A DNA stretch of 64,000 bases, taken from the NCBI RefSeq assembly GCF_000814475.1, contig NZ_JSVC01000021.1:177530-241529 (forward strand), read 5' to 3'. Below, piece after piece: positions 17,235 through 26,378 of this stretch. This DNA comes from Flavihumibacter solisilvae. Lineage in GTDB: Bacteria > Bacteroidota > Bacteroidia > Chitinophagales > Chitinophagaceae. A program made the translations under genes and the position numbers. Each line of letters opens with the position of its first letter. The stretch's first letter is position 1. The notes below the pieces were generated by a model. It made no database searches, was not told the origin of the DNA, and saw nothing but the letters and a program-made list of their open reading frames with translations.

Positions 17235-19445
17235 TTGCCTATCTCTGTATATCTGGTCACACCTCCATTCACACAGCTGAATACACCGTATCCGGCAACC
17301 GCATACCTTAAGGGTTTCCTGAACACCCGGGGGATCAGTTCCTTTCAGTCAGACCTTGGTATAGAAGCAACCCTCGCGATTTTTTCACGGAAGGGCCTTA
17401 CAAAACTTTTTGACACCATCGATTCCGGACAAAGCGATTCAAAGGAAACACTGTCGCTCAATGCACGACGAATCATTACTTTAAAGGACGACTATTTACA
17501 ATCAATCGACGATGTGATCCTGTTCCTCCAGGGAAAAAATCCAACGCTGGCCCACCTTATCTGTAAACGCGACTTTCTTCCGGAAGCCAGTCGTTTTGAG
17601 CAGTTGGATGACCTGGTGTGGGCGTTCGGCAGTATGGGAACGCAGGATAAAGCCAAACATCTCGCAACTTTATACCTTGAAGATTTATCGGACCTGATCA
17701 AGGAATGTGTTGATGAACATTTTGGTTTCAGCAGGTATGCAGAAAAACTCGCCCGGTCTGCAAACAGTTTCGACACACTGTATGATACGCTTCACCAGGA
17801 ATATACCTACATAGATGAAATTTTAGTGGCAATACTGGAAGAAAGGATGAATACACTTGCCCCCACGCTGGTCGCCTTATCCGTTCCCTTTCCAGGCAAC
17901 CTTTACACTGCCCTGCGATGCGGACAATGGATTAAGCAGCATTACCCATCAGTTAAAGTTGCCATGGGTGGAGGCTTTCCAAATACTGAACTGCGATCAC
18001 TTACAGATCCAAGAGTATTCGAATTTGTTGATTTCATAACGCTTGATGACGGGGAGACACCGATCGAAAACCTGGTGCATTTCCTGGAAGGAAAAAAGGA
18101 AGTAACTGAACTGAAGCGCACTTTCATGCTCAGGGAGGGTGTTGTAACCTATATCAATAATAATTCCTGTGCTGATTACAAGCAGGGACAGGTAGGTACA
18201 CCAGACTATGGCGACTTCGTACTGGATAAATACATTTCCGCAATCGAGATCGTAAATCCTATGCATAGCCTGTGGAGTGACGGCAGATGGAATAAGCTTA
18301 CGATGGCACATGGTTGTTACTGGGGCAAGTGCACTTTTTGCGACACTTCACTTGATTACATCCGCTTATACGAACCTGTTACTGCGTCTTTGTTGTGTGA
18401 CAGGATGGAAGAACAGATTGCACAAACCGGGCAGAACGGTTTTCACTTTGTTGACGAAGCCGCACCTCCTGCGTTGATGAGGGCCCTGGCACTGGAAATT
18501 ATCAGGAGGAAACTGGTTGTGAGTTGGTGGACGAATATCCGGTTTGAAAAAAGCTTTACACGTGACCTCTGCCTTTTATTGAAAGCATCAGGATGTATCG
18601 GTGTTTCGGGCGGATTGGAAGTAGCATCCGACCGGCTGCTTCAATTAATACAAAAAGGTATTACAGTTTCGCAGGTGGCGCGCGTAAACAAACATTTCAC
18701 AGAAGCGGGGATAATGGTGCATGCATACCTGATGTACGGTTTCCCGACCCAGACCGCCCAGGAAACAATCGACTCGCTGGAAATGGTGCGCCAGATGTTT
18801 GAAGCAGGTATTCTGCAATCTGCATTCTGGCACCAGTTCACCATGACAGCACACAGCCCCGTTGGCCTGGAACCGGAAAAATTCAAAGTCAGGAGGCAAT
18901 CAGAACAGGTTGGAACCTTTGCCAATAACGACGTTGACCACATTGATCCGACCGGAGCCGAGCATCCGGCCTTCGCGTATGGACTAAAAAAATCATTACT
19001 GAATTTCATGCATGGATCATGCATAGACTATCCGCTTCACCGGTGGTTCGATTTTAAAACTCCAAAGACCACAATTGCGCCGGACTATATTGTGAAATCA
19101 CTTGAAGTTGATGATGGAGCCATAATGAAACCAACTACAAGGATCACCTGGCTGGGGAAGCAACCTGAACTTACAGTAGTGTCTAAATCAAAAAAGGGCC
19201 AGCACTGGGAAATGGCGGAACTTACTTTCGAAACAAAAAAAGCCTCACATGCGATCCGGGTGCCGGTAGAAGAAGGTCAATGGCTGGCGAAACTTCTCCC
19301 GGAGTTGTCCGTACACAACCAAAAGATATGGACACGAAAAGAAGTAAAAGAAAGTTATGAATCAGCGGGATTACCGGATTTCGAGTTGTTCTGGGACAAT
19401 AAACCAATGAATACACTATATAAGGCAGGGTTGCTCCAGGTTTAA
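17235..19445 (+). CDS. B12-binding-domain radical SAM protein, CX4CX2C cluster motif
   Basis: I prefer the TTG at 17235, which places 'YLVTPPFTQLNTPYPATAYL' at the N-terminus as in B12-binding radical SAM proteins; a TTG at 17175 in frame would overlap the redoxin stop. 736 residues. The first half is a cobalamin-binding-like Rossmann region ('LVALSVPFPGN', 'VAMGGGFPNTELRSL', 'FITLDDGETPIENL') without a clear DxHxxG. The radical SAM core has 'HGCYWGKCTFCDTS': Cys361, Cys366 and Cys369, a CX4CX2C spacing instead of the common CX3CX2C. 'HFVDEAAPPALM' and 'GCIGVSGGLEVASDRLLQLI' follow. Probably a methyltransferase or other radical chemistry; substrate unknown. A lipid A deacylase gene starts 23 bases downstream. 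Confidence 0.85.
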   Translation: MPISVYLVTPPFTQLNTPYPATAYLKGFLNTRGISSFQSDLGIEATLAIFSRKGLTKLFDTIDSGQSDSKETLSLNARRIITLKDDYLQSIDDVILFLQGKNPTLAHLICKRDFLPEASRFEQLDDLVWAFGSMGTQDKAKHLATLYLEDLSDLIKECVDEHFGFSRYAEKLARSANSFDTLYDTLHQEYTYIDEILVAILEERMNTLAPTLVALSVPFPGNLYTALRCGQWIKQHYPSVKVAMGGGFPNTELRSLTDPRVFEFVDFITLDDGETPIENLVHFLEGKKEVTELKRTFMLREGVVTYINNNSCADYKQGQVGTPDYGDFVLDKYISAIEIVNPMHSLWSDGRWNKLTMAHGCYWGKCTFCDTSLDYIRLYEPVTASLLCDRMEEQIAQTGQNGFHFVDEAAPPALMRALALEIIRRKLVVSWWTNIRFEKSFTRDLCLLLKASGCIGVSGGLEVASDRLLQLIQKGITVSQVARVNKHFTEAGIMVHAYLMYGFPTQTAQETIDSLEMVRQMFEAGILQSAFWHQFTMTAHSPVGLEPEKFKVRRQSEQVGTFANNDVDHIDPTGAEHPAFAYGLKKSLLNFMHGSCIDYPLHRWFDFKTPKTTIAPDYIVKSLEVDDGAIMKPTTRITWLGKQPELTVVSKSKKGQHWEMAELTFETKKASHAIRVPVEEGQWLAKLLPELSVHNQKIWTRKEVKESYESAGLPDFELFWDNKPMNTLYKAGLLQV

Positions 19446-19468
19446 CAGTTGAACAACAAACAGGAATT

Positions 19469-20602
19469 ATGAAACACATTTTTCTTGTTTTCAAAATTCT
19501 TACCAATGCTTTTGCTTTTGGCCAAAGCGACAGCCTGCTTCGTGTTGACGGGAAACAACCCAACATTCATTCTATTGGAAGCGGTATCCAGCACGGATTT
19601 ATTTTCGCGCACTCTAAGGAAGTGCAGAACACGAAAGGCAGTCACCCGACTGGCGCCGAGTTGATAGTCAGCTGGCAACGAAGTGATGCAGCAGTCTGGT
19701 CAATCTGCAATTGTTTACCGCGAAAAGGCATTTTACTTTCATACTTCGACTATGACAATGCGATACTAGGTAAAAGTGTTACTGCTGCTTATTTCCTTGA
19801 ACCAACCTACAGGTTATCCCGCAACTCTTATTTTAGTTTCAAAGGTTCAGCAGGACTTTCATACCTGACCAATCCATTTGACAGTATTTCAAATCCAACC
19901 AATAAATCTTACAGCACGAACCTGAGTGCTTATTTACAGGTAGGAATCGGCCTGTGGTTAAAACTCAGTGACAGATGGTGGATCAATGCTTCAATGAACT
20001 ATAACCATGAATCAAATGGTGGTATGAAGCAACCGAACAAAGGAATCAACTGGCCAACCGGGGGACTGCTGGTGAATTATATGCTTGATCCCAGGCCGTT
20101 TTACCGTGGACATTTCACCAAGGAAAAATACTGGCTTAAATACCCTGTGCGCTGGGAGCTGGCAATTTTCGGAATGGCGAGACGTGCGCTTGAAAGCGGC
20201 AGCAGCAGCCGCTTTCCGTTGATTGGCATGATGCTTCTTGCCGGAAAACAGGTTGGCCGGATAAATGCCCTGACACTCAGTACGGAAATATATTATGATG
20301 AAAAACTTCGTTTATTGTTAAAGGCAGACAGCGTGGATGCCAGTGCAACAAAGGCGGGTTTAATGATCGGTCATGAATTCATTCTTGGGCGTTTTCTTTT
20401 CAGCCAGCGGCTTGGATTATATTATTTTGACCAGACACCCTATTTTGACCAATTGTATCACAGGTGGGGAATTCAATATAATTTCAGAAACAGGTTTGGA
20501 ATTGGTTTTAACATGAAAGCACACAGGCAGGTGGCAGAATTTGTTGATTTGCGATTCTCCTATGTGCTCAATAACCGGTCCTCGATGAAATTCATATATT
20601 AA
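19469..20602 (+). CDS. PagL-type lipid A deacylase (acyloxyacyl hydrolase family)
   Basis: 377 residues; a short signal peptide ends 'AFAFGQ'. The body is amphipathic beta strands typical of an outer-membrane barrel, and 'YNHESNGGMKQPNKGIN' contains the PagL catalytic pair His180-Ser182 in its HxSN context. PagL removes the 3-O acyl chain of lipid A in the outer leaflet. The protein is about twice the length of proteobacterial PagL; the extra residues lie mostly after the active site ('YWLKYPVRWELAIFGMA'). From memory, longer forms are usual in Bacteroidota. It follows the radical SAM gene closely on the same strand. Confidence 0.85.
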   Translation: MKHIFLVFKILTNAFAFGQSDSLLRVDGKQPNIHSIGSGIQHGFIFAHSKEVQNTKGSHPTGAELIVSWQRSDAAVWSICNCLPRKGILLSYFDYDNAILGKSVTAAYFLEPTYRLSRNSYFSFKGSAGLSYLTNPFDSISNPTNKSYSTNLSAYLQVGIGLWLKLSDRWWINASMNYNHESNGGMKQPNKGINWPTGGLLVNYMLDPRPFYRGHFTKEKYWLKYPVRWELAIFGMARRALESGSSSRFPLIGMMLLAGKQVGRINALTLSTEIYYDEKLRLLLKADSVDASATKAGLMIGHEFILGRFLFSQRLGLYYFDQTPYFDQLYHRWGIQYNFRNRFGIGFNMKAHRQVAEFVDLRFSYVLNNRSSMKFIY

Positions 20603-20609
20603 TGTTGCC

Positions 20610-21752
20610 TCAAACTATTTGAGTTTGCAGCCGCACATATCCTCTTTTCCTTCTTCTTCCCCACCAGATTACAAAACCTGTTACGGGAAGGCTTGCTGCG
20701 ATGAGGCTACCAAAAAATGCGAGGATCTTCCCACGCAGGCCAAGAATCTGCCCCACATGAACATCATAATTCATCCGCATCAGCTTTTCTGCTGCACCTG
20801 CATCTTTGAATCTGCCATAAAGATGCGTCACCGGAATTTCTTTCAGTGTATACCGGTCGAAGTACCGGTAATCCGCCTTCCAGTACGTGCCCGCATCCGG
20901 GTTTATAGCGACCTCAATTGAAGCAGAATCATGCGTCGGGTAATGAACTTCCATAATTTCGGCTTCAGGGTGTTCAATCTTCATGTTATGCCAGATAAGG
21001 TCTTCTGCAGGCACACCGGCTTTGAGCCCACTAACCGGTTTTGAAGAATAAGTTTCTTCAAACACATTGAGCTTTTTCCCGCCTGAAGTCAACCAGTAAA
21101 CCGAGCCGGCAAACCATTGGAATCCCCAGATCAACCCGGTAAATGCGATGAAAATGGCTATCCAGGTCATGTAAAAACCGAGGACATTATGCAGGTCATA
21201 ATTTTTCCGTTTCCACTTGGCATTCCACTTAATTGAAAACCGCTGCCTGGCTGCTGCTTTGTTTCGTGGCCACCAGAGGATTATGCCTGTGATCATCATG
21301 ACCAGGAATATCAGTGTAGCGCTGGCAACTATTGGCTGCCCTATTGCAGGCGGAAGCCATAAGTAAAAATGCCCCATCACAAGCACGCGGAAAAAGTCCC
21401 GGTTCATGTCTTTAACCTTCAGTACTTCACCGCTATATGGATCAATAAACACTATGTAGTAGTAATTCTCCGGCTCAAAGTTGTAAAAAGAAACCTGGGC
21501 CGCCTTACCGGGCCCCTGGTAGCTTACGCTGTGTGCATGTTTGCCGGGCACTTCCGCCGCCGCAATGTCAAGCATTGCAGACGGTGGAAGGAACGGATTC
21601 GACTGCGTAGTTACGTGCCTGTAAGACTGGAGCGATTCTATTTCTTTCTGAAAGGCAAGCATGCATCCGGTGATTCCAAGGAACACGACAATCAGTCCTG
21701 ACGCCAGTCCCAGCCAGAGATGAATCTTACCTATTGTTTTTCGAAAACTCAA
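20610..21752 (-). CDS. PepSY-associated transmembrane protein
   Basis: 380 residues with four membrane helices (about 10-32, 130-163, 190-215, 340-365) and periplasmic PepSY-like segments ('YYIVFIDPYSGEVLKVKDMN', 'TYWKADYRYFDRYTLKEI'). The family is encoded beside siderophore receptors; some members act as ferric reductases or help release iron in the periplasm. Its gene begins 29 bases after the TonB receptor stop on the same strand, so the two form one iron-acquisition unit. Confidence 0.9.
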   Translation of the reverse strand: MSFRKTIGKIHLWLGLASGLIVVFLGITGCMLAFQKEIESLQSYRHVTTQSNPFLPPSAMLDIAAAEVPGKHAHSVSYQGPGKAAQVSFYNFEPENYYYIVFIDPYSGEVLKVKDMNRDFFRVLVMGHFYLWLPPAIGQPIVASATLIFLVMMITGIILWWPRNKAAARQRFSIKWNAKWKRKNYDLHNVLGFYMTWIAIFIAFTGLIWGFQWFAGSVYWLTSGGKKLNVFEETYSSKPVSGLKAGVPAEDLIWHNMKIEHPEAEIMEVHYPTHDSASIEVAINPDAGTYWKADYRYFDRYTLKEIPVTHLYGRFKDAGAAEKLMRMNYDVHVGQILGLRGKILAFFGSLIAASLPVTGFVIWWGRRRKRGYVRLQTQIV

Positions 21753-21781
21753 GAGTTGCTGTTTAAATGCAGATTAAGTTA

Positions 21782-24175
21782 TTAGAAACGATAGCCTACT
21801 GTCACACGGTAATTCCTTTCAGGCTCTGATTGCCAATAGTAATATGAACCATACGGTGAACCAGAATACAGGTAGCTGTTCAACAGGTTGTTTGCATTGA
21901 GTGCTATGCTGAACTGGTTGCCTTGCCATGACAGCCCTCCGTCCATGCGGAAATAATCAGGCAACGATGCACTAGTTCCATCGAACACATACCAGGAGGA
22001 ACGATCAACCAGCCACTGGTAACCCAGCGAGAGTCCAATGCCTTTGAATGCGCCGGCACCAACGCGGTATGTGAGCCAGGCATTGCTTATGTGTCTTGCC
22101 GTTCCGGGAACCTGCTCGCCGATAGTCAGGCTTTTCGGATCTTCTGAAGTTTTCGATTCATTGAATGCATAGTTAAACACCAGTTGAAGGTTGTTAAGGA
22201 TCATTCCACGCAGATCAAACTCTATCCCCTTCACTTCCTGCCCTACCGCCCGGTTGAAGGTAGTTGCGCCCACAATTGTATCGTTAATCAATGCATTATC
22301 TTTTTCAATTTTGAACACACTCAGTGTTGTATTCCATCTTCCATCGAACCAATCGCGTTTTATCCCGGCTTCTATATTTGATCCGGTCAGGGCTCCGAAT
22401 GGCTTGCCAGTATAGTCGGTCCCGAAATTAGGAACAAAGGCCTGGTCATATACAGCATAGGCTGAAGTCTGCTTGTCAATCGAATAGCTCAGCCCAATGC
22501 GGGGTGTCAATTTATCATCGGAGGTGTTTTGGCCTGCTTCATAAGGGTCCCTTGTTTCCGCTTTGGTGTATCTGCCGGCAAGGGTCAGCCTGAGCTTTCC
22601 ATCCAGCAATCCCAACTCATCCTGTACATAAAAACCAGTATTGCTGTTCGCATAATGCACGCCCCTTTCACGGATTGACCTGGAGCGATCCCAGGTCGGG
22701 ATTTCAGTTGCCGGAATAAGCCCATATTTTGGTGAATAAATATTGAAATCCGGTGTCCCTAATGCGGCAAACTGGCCAAAATCTGCATAATAGTCCATAT
22801 GCCCCATATCTATACCTGCCAGGATCTTATGGGTAACATTTCCGGTCACTTCTTTGCCAGTCACAAACAGTTGCCCGATCTTATTAGTCCCCAGTGCATC
22901 CCAGATAGATATTCCACGTTGCATATCGCCGTTTGGCTCAACACTCCATGGCCAGATGGACTGACCTTTCAGGTCATATTTGAAGTATGCCAATTGACCT
23001 GTGAAGTTCCAGTTTGAATTTATCTGGTGTTTCAGTACAGCCAGGATGTTACGATCATTGATTTTAGCCGGATCCAGGTTATCCTCTGACGTGGTAAAGC
23101 TTACAGGAAGATCAGCGTATTTATTTGGCGAAAAAGAGTAGTTGGAACCAATAACGCTCATTTCAGAAAACTGGTGTGTATACTCAAGCGTCAATGACGT
23201 TTTATCGTTAAAATTATACTGCAGTACCGGCACAATGGAGTAGCGGTTATTGTATTCGAAGTCCCGGTGTGAACCTTTGAGTTGCCCCATTAAATTTATG
23301 CGATACAACAACTTACCATCTTTGCTAAGTTTTCCGTCAAGATCAAGAGTCGCCCTGTAATTTTCGTAACTGCCAAGTGAAAGTGTTACTTCGCCTTTGT
23401 CCTGCCCGGTTGGCTTTTTTGTTACCACATTATAGAAGCCGCTTGGTTCACCATTTGCCATCATGAAACCGGCCGGCCCCTTCACAAATTCGATCCGATC
23501 TACCATGCTCATATCTTCGGTCAGGGGGCCCCAGGGCATCTGTACATTCATCCCATTCCGGAACGCAGCGATTTGAGAACCTCGCATGTTGATACGTGCA
23601 TAGTTGTCCCAATGCTCGACTTTATGTGCTCCACTTACGTTACGCGTTACACCTTCGAGCATATCGAAGATCTGCTGATCTGAAATTACCTTCCCGGTTA
23701 CTACCTGGATGTTCTGTGGCAGATCTTTAATCGGCGTCTGCAGTCTGAGTCCCGACGAAAGCGATGAAGTTTTGTAGTTCCTCCGGCCGACCTTCACCAC
23801 AACTTCTTCAAGCTGCTTTCCGGATACTTCGAGGCGGATCTGCACTGTCGAAGTTTTATCGGATGCCGTAGTTATTGCCTGTTCGAAATTATCATATCCG
23901 ACTAACGACACTTCCAGCGTATATGTTGCCGGACGCAGATTCCGGAAAATGAAGGAGCCATCCTCGGCGGTTGTAGTTATCCGGCTTGTGCCGCGTAATT
24001 GAACCGTAACATCCGCAGCCGGACTGCCATCTGATGTAGTTATATTTCCCTTAATCACAGAAAGCCCATCTTCGGGCCCATTACCAGATGCAAGTACAGC
24101 AGCAGGTAACAGGATTACAAGGATCATACATGTAAAGAACTGGAGACATTGATATATTGATGATTTCCTTTCCAT
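21782..24175 (-). CDS. TonB-dependent siderophore receptor
   Basis: 797 residues from ATG 24175 (a TTG at 24181 is less likely). Signal peptide about 1-31, then a carboxypeptidase-regulatory-like domain (about 40-120: 'GNITTSDGSPAADVTVQLRG'), plug domain with 'LQTPIKDLPQNIQVV' and 'MVDRIEFVKGPAGFMMANGE', and a 22-strand barrel ending 'YRVTVGYRF' with a terminal Phe. The plug pattern and the PepSY partner point to ferric siderophore import across the outer membrane. No Fur box could be confirmed by eye in the 96 bases upstream. Confidence 0.94.
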   Translation of the reverse strand: MERKSSIYQCLQFFTCMILVILLPAAVLASGNGPEDGLSVIKGNITTSDGSPAADVTVQLRGTSRITTTAEDGSFIFRNLRPATYTLEVSLVGYDNFEQAITTASDKTSTVQIRLEVSGKQLEEVVVKVGRRNYKTSSLSSGLRLQTPIKDLPQNIQVVTGKVISDQQIFDMLEGVTRNVSGAHKVEHWDNYARINMRGSQIAAFRNGMNVQMPWGPLTEDMSMVDRIEFVKGPAGFMMANGEPSGFYNVVTKKPTGQDKGEVTLSLGSYENYRATLDLDGKLSKDGKLLYRINLMGQLKGSHRDFEYNNRYSIVPVLQYNFNDKTSLTLEYTHQFSEMSVIGSNYSFSPNKYADLPVSFTTSEDNLDPAKINDRNILAVLKHQINSNWNFTGQLAYFKYDLKGQSIWPWSVEPNGDMQRGISIWDALGTNKIGQLFVTGKEVTGNVTHKILAGIDMGHMDYYADFGQFAALGTPDFNIYSPKYGLIPATEIPTWDRSRSIRERGVHYANSNTGFYVQDELGLLDGKLRLTLAGRYTKAETRDPYEAGQNTSDDKLTPRIGLSYSIDKQTSAYAVYDQAFVPNFGTDYTGKPFGALTGSNIEAGIKRDWFDGRWNTTLSVFKIEKDNALINDTIVGATTFNRAVGQEVKGIEFDLRGMILNNLQLVFNYAFNESKTSEDPKSLTIGEQVPGTARHISNAWLTYRVGAGAFKGIGLSLGYQWLVDRSSWYVFDGTSASLPDYFRMDGGLSWQGNQFSIALNANNLLNSYLYSGSPYGSYYYWQSEPERNYRVTVGYRF

Positions 24176-24271
24176 AAACAATTACATTTTCTGCCGCAAA
24201 ATTGCTTTGCGCATATTGTTTGTGTTTACAGAATCGGGAATTGCAGTTACGCGATCAGGAAAAAGGGACAA

Positions 24272-25054
24272 TCACCTGGCCATGATCTTTTCAACAAACA
24301 GGTTGATCACTTCTACAAAGATGAGAAGTATGATAATCCACTCAAGTACAACACTGTTGCGGTATTGAAGCAGATCCTTAAAGAGATCAAGGTTTTCCTT
24401 GAGTATTCCTAACCTCTTCTCAATTGTCCTGAACCGGGACTGGAGGTCAAATGTCCGCTTTAGGCCCAGGTCAAGCGTGTTTAACTCTTCGTCTACCCAT
24501 GTTTCTTCAGGCGAATCGAAGATATAGAGGTTCTCGGCTATCCGGTTTTTGAGGTTCAGTGCTTTCCCGATATATCTTTTGATGCGGATTCCCGAAAGTT
24601 CAAGCCGTCCCCTGACTTCCAGCGACTGTGTATGACGGTTAGCCTCTTCCATAAGAAGTCCTGTCAGACTTTCGAAATGATCAAGCGCAACAGACTGTGA
24701 CACGTGCAACATGATCAGCCGGAGCATTTCCACATCCCTTTTTGGGATGCTCACTTTATCAAACCCAAAATGCAGGCGGCCGGCGTTAGTATCGATATCG
24801 AATTCATCAGACAGCCTTACAGGCAGAATGTGACGGCAGAAAGGTGAAATCAGCTGGATAAAAGCTGACATTTCTATTTCGGAATGGTTCAGAAAGCTAA
24901 CTACTCCGTATTTAAATACATAAATGAACTTATCTGTATCGATCTTGAAAAAAAGCTCATCGGCATCTGAATGGAAAAGCTCTGCAGTAAACGCCGTTCG
25001 GAATTGTCGGATGTCTATGCTGTCGGCCAGTTGGTATGCATGTACTTTGAACAT
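24272..25054 (-). CDS. RMD1/YagE family (DUF155) protein
   Basis: 260 residues. Matches the RMD1/DUF155 pattern: 'RLSDEFDIDTNAGRLHFGFD' replaces the usual N-terminal core, 'SQSVALDHFESL' is the hallmark, and the C-terminus has a coiled segment ('LQSRFRTIEKRLGILKENLDLF') leading to 'YRNSVVLEWIIILLIFVEVIN', a single membrane helix. Eukaryotic members (RMND1, Rmd1) are mitochondrial inner-membrane proteins involved in mitochondrial translation; the bacterial function is unknown. A TAGATTTG -7 element precedes it, and the BI-1 terminator lies between it and the BI-1 gene. Confidence 0.87.
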   Translation of the reverse strand: MFKVHAYQLADSIDIRQFRTAFTAELFHSDADELFFKIDTDKFIYVFKYGVVSFLNHSEIEMSAFIQLISPFCRHILPVRLSDEFDIDTNAGRLHFGFDKVSIPKRDVEMLRLIMLHVSQSVALDHFESLTGLLMEEANRHTQSLEVRGRLELSGIRIKRYIGKALNLKNRIAENLYIFDSPEETWVDEELNTLDLGLKRTFDLQSRFRTIEKRLGILKENLDLFKDLLQYRNSVVLEWIIILLIFVEVINLFVEKIMAR

Positions 25055-25082
25055 ATTTCCCTGATGATGTCCCTCTTGTTCA

Positions 25083-25090
25083 CAAATCTA
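25083..25090 (-). promoter_or_regulatory. -7 element upstream of the RMD1-family gene
   Basis: The minus strand reads TAGATTTG, 28 bases before the ATG. It directly follows the T-run of the BI-1 terminator. Confidence 0.45.
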
Positions 25091-25097
25091 ACAAAAA

Positions 25098-25128
25098 AGG
25101 CCCGCAGGTAATAATACCATGCGGACCT
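25098..25128 (-). terminator. Rho-independent terminator of the BI-1 gene
   Basis: On the minus strand AGGTCCGCA (25128-25120) pairs with TGCGGGCCT (25106-25098) through 9 pairs including one G-U, which is a mismatch on the plus strand, followed by TTTTTTG. This strand asymmetry assigns it to the BI-1 gene. Confidence 0.75.
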
Positions 25129-25151
25129 CTATCATATTGTTATTATACAGG

Positions 25152-25907
25152 TTAATCCCTGCTTGAGATCTTGCTCAACAATTTCAGTATTTCGATGTAC
25201 AGCCAAACAATAGTAACCAGCAACCCGAAGGCGCCATACCATTCCATGTATTTCGGTGCACCCATTGCTACTCCATTTTCGATCATATCGAAATCGAGAA
25301 TGAGGCTGAGTGCGGCAACCACCACAACAACCAGAGAGAATCCTATTCCGAGCAGGCTGCCTTCATGAAGGAAAGCAATATCGATCCCGAACATACGGCA
25401 AACCATAGCAATCAGGTAAAAAATGCCAATTCCTGCTATTGCTACAAACATTACGGATTTAAAGCGCTGTGTTGCTTTAATTACACCGGTTCTGTAAAGT
25501 GCATACATTGCTATAACGGTGCCGAATGTAAGGGCTACCGCCTGCATTACAATGCCTGGTGCAGTTTCAGCGAAGGAATAGTTAAAGTAGGCGGAAATAC
25601 CACCAACAAACACTCCCTGTAAAAGGCCATAAGGTGGCGCAAGATAAGGTGCGAGGTTCGGTTTGAAGGATATTACAAGCGCAAGGATTAACCCGCCTAT
25701 TGCTGCCCCCATCATCCATGCCATAACATTAACGCCCTGGTAAAATGCACCCCATGTAAAAACGGCTGAGGCCATCACCATGAAGAAGAGGAAGAAAAAC
25801 TTGTTCAGTGTACCACGCTCGGTCATTACCGTGCTGCGATCCCCCGCCAGTGTTGCTTCAAACCTGTTTGAACCAAGGGTAGGATTTCCGGATTTAAAAA
25901 TTGCCAT
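25152..25907 (-). CDS. Bax inhibitor-1/YccA family membrane protein
   Basis: 251 residues with about seven membrane helices. The N-terminus 'SGNPTLGSNRFEA' and 'MTERGTLNKFFFLFFMVMAS' are typical of the actinobacterial/Bacteroidota BI-1 subgroup, and the ending 'YGAFGLLVTIVWLYIEILKL' is the C-terminal helix of the family. Bacterial relatives (BsYetJ) are pH-dependent calcium leak channels; this function is inferred by family only. Monocistronic by its terminator. Confidence 0.9.
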   Translation of the reverse strand: MAIFKSGNPTLGSNRFEATLAGDRSTVMTERGTLNKFFFLFFMVMASAVFTWGAFYQGVNVMAWMMGAAIGGLILALVISFKPNLAPYLAPPYGLLQGVFVGGISAYFNYSFAETAPGIVMQAVALTFGTVIAMYALYRTGVIKATQRFKSVMFVAIAGIGIFYLIAMVCRMFGIDIAFLHEGSLLGIGFSLVVVVVAALSLILDFDMIENGVAMGAPKYMEWYGAFGLLVTIVWLYIEILKLLSKISSRD

Positions 25908-25958
25908 GAATATTCATTTTAATGGGACCAAATTAGCATAATCCGGAAATTATGCAAG

Positions 25959-26315
25959 TTAATTTGCTGCAGGGCGCCTATAATAGGCAACAGGTTTGCC
26001 GGGCTGGTAAATCACCTTGATGGATTTAACCAGGTTTTCCCATTGTGGCGGAAAACAACTGACGCTTGCACTTACGATGAAAGGCTGACCGATCAGGGCA
26101 GTATCCGTATAAAGCTCTACCACGAACCCCGCAGGCACCATCAGGGACGCAATGCTCTTATTAGACAACCGGAATTGAGACGGATCCGAATAGTTTCCAG
26201 GCCGGAGCACAGATGTTTCACCTTTGTAATTACATTTTGTGTAAAGCACTACCTGAGCTTCAGTGTCAAATCCAGTAGCAACAAACATTAAGATGTTTAA
26301 CAGGATCAGTTTCAT
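25959..26315 (-). CDS. Small secreted beta/gamma-crystallin-like protein
   Basis: 118 residues from ATG 26315, which opens a signal peptide ('MKLILLNILMFVATGFDTEA'); ATG 26333 would put five polar residues before it. The mature part reads like one beta/gamma-crystallin domain with two Greek-key motifs: 'VVLYTKCNYKGETSVLRPG' and 'SIASLMVPAGFVVELYTD' followed by 'WENLVKSIKV'. Such domains often bind calcium through an N/D-N/D-x-x-S/T-S stretch; 'LSNKSIASL' is a possible but imperfect match. Divergent from prmC. Assignment rests on pattern only. Confidence 0.7.
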   Translation of the reverse strand: MKLILLNILMFVATGFDTEAQVVLYTKCNYKGETSVLRPGNYSDPSQFRLSNKSIASLMVPAGFVVELYTDTALIGQPFIVSASVSCFPPQWENLVKSIKVIYQPGKPVAYYRRPAAN

Positions 26316-26378
26316 ATTGCCAACATTACACATATACCAATGTAGTCAATTTGCCTGTTATTCTGCCTAATTTTACGC

